A stretch of 7,842 bases of DNA from G020354785 sp964580815 (lineage in GTDB: Bacteria > Bacteroidota > Bacteroidia > Bacteroidales > UBA10428). Both the position numbers and the translations under genes were made by a program. The stretch spans positions 1 through 7,842 of the forward strand of contig CAZOLY010000159.1 of NCBI GenBank assembly GCA_964580815.1. The letters are read 5' to 3'. The notes under the pieces are model-generated. The model searched no databases. It was not told the DNA's origin and saw only the letters and a program-made list of their open reading frames with translations. This document shows positions 6,236 to 7,842 of this stretch, piece after piece (position 1 is the first letter of the stretch; every line of letters starts with the position of its first letter).

Positions 6236-7384
6236 TCACAACTCCCCTCTAAAAGCCTTTTGCATAAGGCTTCCAAATAAATTATTTATTTCATCTCCTG
6301 ATTGTTTTTGATAATCTTTGACTCTTTCAACTCTCTCAACAATCTTAGCAAATTTTTTCTGGAGGGTGATTGGGGGGAGCGGGATTTTTAGGAAACGAAT
6401 AACATTTTGAGATATATTTGGTTGACCACCTCCAAAAGACAATGATACTATTCTTTTGTAATCAGCTCTTAACCAATGTAATAAATAAATTTTATTTAAT
6501 GTATTATTATCCTTAGGAACAATAGCACAAACTGCCTGATTTGTAGTGGCTTTTATTTTAGATATAGAACTCTTGCCCGCTGTTGCCCCATACATTGCTA
6601 TTAGAACTGTCTCAGGTTCAATATATTTAGCACTACTATTCTTTAAACCTTTTTCTGTTATAAATTCATTAACTTCCGTTATTTGATTCTTATTTAAATC
6701 ACCAGATTTAATCCAAGGGATGGTTCCATTTTTCCAATATTCTATTTTTACTCTTAAGGGTGTTCCCCCGCTACTTGTATAGCAAACATCCTTCAACTCA
6801 ATCTCTTCAAATTCATCTTTCTTTTTCAAAAACATCTCAGCAAAAACACTTTTTAGATAATCTTTGGTTAAGTCGTCTGATTGTTTTCTGAGTTTTTTGA
6901 GGGATCCTGCTTTTTCTATAATTGAGACTATTTGTTTTTGAAGTTTTTTATCTTCTGGGAAAGGTATTTTTAATTTCAAGACACTACTTTTTTCCAAGTG
7001 GGGAATAGTTGCCCCTGTTGTGTGTGTATTAAAATATTTGAATTTGTTTTTAAGATAAATTAATAGATATTTTTGTTCAATTTCAGAAGATTTTATTCTT
7101 AATCTTGATATTGTAGAACCGACAAAACCAATTAATCCTGAGCCAACAGTTCCACAATTAGCTCCGTCCCAAACAAGTAAGATATCTTGTTTTTCAGCAA
7201 CAACCCCTTTTTTATCATTAGTAAAATTCTTAATTGGCTCTCCCCTTAAATTTTCAATTACAATATATGCAGTTGAATTCTTATCAGGATTTTTAATTAT
7301 ATCTACTTTTTTCCCTTTTCTAAATTCTACCAATTCTTGAAGTTCAACTTCTCTCCATCCTTGAGGTAATTGTTTAGTTTTCAT
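6236..7384 (-). CDS. hsdS: Type I restriction-modification specificity subunit
   Basis: HsdS recognises the bipartite target sequence and assembles with two HsdM (methylation) and two HsdR (cleavage) subunits. At 382 residues it has the complete family layout: target-recognition domain 1 (about 5-140), a first conserved helical spacer (148-190), target-recognition domain 2 (about 193-337) and a second spacer (341-382). Each recognition domain starts in the usual way (LPQGWREVELQELVEFRKGK at 6-25 and EEIELKDVCYTSSGGTP at 193-209). Each ends in a typical block (GATIPHLEKSSVLKLKIPFP at 124-143 and GGGQPNISQNVIRFLKIPLP at 318-337). The two spacers repeat each other, both starting LQK and sharing K-Q-S-x-D, and the protein ends LMQKAFRGEL. 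Its ATG overlaps the preceding stop as ATGA. HsdM and HsdR are not visible and would be expected upstream, beyond 7842. The target sequence cannot be predicted. Confidence 0.96.
   Translation of the reverse strand: MKTKQLPQGWREVELQELVEFRKGKKVDIIKNPDKNSTAYIVIENLRGEPIKNFTNDKKGVVAEKQDILLVWDGANCGTVGSGLIGFVGSTISRLRIKSSEIEQKYLLIYLKNKFKYFNTHTTGATIPHLEKSSVLKLKIPFPEDKKLQKQIVSIIEKAGSLKKLRKQSDDLTKDYLKSVFAEMFLKKKDEFEEIELKDVCYTSSGGTPLRVKIEYWKNGTIPWIKSGDLNKNQITEVNEFITEKGLKNSSAKYIEPETVLIAMYGATAGKSSISKIKATTNQAVCAIVPKDNNTLNKIYLLHWLRADYKRIVSLSFGGGQPNISQNVIRFLKIPLPPITLQKKFAKIVERVERVKDYQKQSGDEINNLFGSLMQKAFRGEL
6253..6272 (-). repeat. Hairpin at the 3' end of hsdS
   Basis: AAGCCTT and AAGGCTT form a 7-base stem around a 6-base loop within the last codons of hsdS, about 20 bases before the start of the metalloprotease gene. 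It lies just upstream of the AGGGGAG ribosome-binding site. It could influence coupling or mRNA processing, but it also encodes conserved residues (SLMQKAF), so it may be incidental. Confidence 0.35.
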
Positions 7385-7842
7385 TTTTTCTTTTTACCCC
7401 CAAAAAACAGGATAAATTCAAAAAGTTCTTTTAAGAAAAAACCACTTAATACAAAAAGGAATATTATTTTTTTCATCTTAGAAGTTTTATCGAGTCCAAA
7501 ATAGATATTTACTGCTGGGGGGTGTAATACAGAGGTTTTTGCATTTTGAATACTTTGTTCTGTTAAGCAAGTATGGCTGGTTTCGTCTATTGTCCCGGGG
7601 ATACAATCAGATTTGTTTACGGGAGGGAGAAGGGGAAAATTTGGGATGGTGATATTAAAATTGTATTCTAAATTAAAAGTGTTTTTCCTACTTTTTTCCA
7701 AAACATCAAAACATCGTTCCCTTTCAATTTTTACAGATTCTTTCTTATTGTAGCTAACAAAAACAGATTTATCTTCAGTTACATTACCTACAACAAAACA
7801 AATTTGATATGACGGATTCCCTAGAAGCAGAATGTTCCAGAA
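7381..7842 (-). CDS. Unrecognised protein with C-terminal membrane segment, start outside the window
   Basis: The frame is open from the right edge to a TGA at 7381-7383, giving 153 residues of the C-terminal part. I do not recognise a family. The first 47 residues (FWNILLLGNPSY and on) contain beta-like alternating stretches such as FVVGNVTEDKSVFVSYN. The middle is polar and Asn/Thr-rich with two cysteines 12 residues apart (KSDCIPG and SHTCLTE) and a proline run (FPLLPP). The last 30 residues form one strongly hydrophobic segment (KKIIFLFVLSGFFL, then KELFEFILFF) flanked by lysines and ending GGKKKK, so the protein is probably anchored in the membrane by its C-terminus. A TTG at 7701 could start a shorter 106-residue product, but reading frame and character continue upstream, so a longer protein is more likely. 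Its stop overlaps the hsdS ATG, so the two are coupled. Confidence 0.7.
   Translation of the reverse strand, partial: FWNILLLGNPSYQICFVVGNVTEDKSVFVSYNKKESVKIERERCFDVLEKSRKNTFNLEYNFNITIPNFPLLPPVNKSDCIPGTIDETSHTCLTEQSIQNAKTSVLHPPAVNIYFGLDKTSKMKKIIFLFVLSGFFLKELFEFILFFGGKKKK

Noticed and set aside
1..7842. CRISPR array or insertion sequence
   Set aside because: I saw no series of regularly spaced direct repeats and no transposase-like protein or terminal inverted repeats.

Overview
The window looks like a piece of a Bacteroidota chromosome, AT-rich, with nearly all genes on the minus strand. The evidence is a gene for a DUF4271 membrane protein beside a hemD of the Bacteroidota type, a tRNA gene without an encoded CCA end, and three promoter-like sites of the form TTG-N20-TAnnTTTG (the Bacteroidota -33/-7 type). 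Most genes also lack a Shine-Dalgarno sequence, which fits the phylum. The genus cannot be read from the sequence.

Positions 1-2366 carry three minus-strand genes. They are galactokinase (galK, its C-terminal end beyond the left edge), an EamA/DMT-type transporter of ten predicted membrane helices, and a 64-residue zinc-ribbon protein. A 140-base divergent region follows. It holds a promoter-like site and a perfect 16-base palindrome, ahead of the only plus-strand gene, a SiaC/DUF1987-family protein whose usual phospho-acceptor motif is altered.

Positions 2885-5201 form a compact minus-strand operon, transcribed as dtd (D-aminoacyl-tRNA deacylase), then a DUF4271 membrane protein (ATGA overlap with dtd), then hemD (26 bases further on, with a strong ribosome-binding site). 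Upstream is an independent unit: a tRNA-Asn(GUU) gene with its own promoter and an intrinsic terminator.

Positions 5605-7842 are visibly more AT-rich and read as part of a type I restriction-modification locus. In transcription order there is an unrecognised protein with a C-terminal membrane segment (its start is beyond the right edge), the specificity subunit HsdS, and a small membrane metalloprotease with an HEFGH motif. The first pair overlaps by four bases and the second pair is separated by one base, so the three are almost certainly co-transcribed and translationally coupled. hsdM and hsdR are not in the window. Linking a specificity subunit to a membrane-anchored protein and an intramembrane-type protease is the most unusual feature here. 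The orphan, altered SiaC gene behind a palindromic operator-like site comes second.
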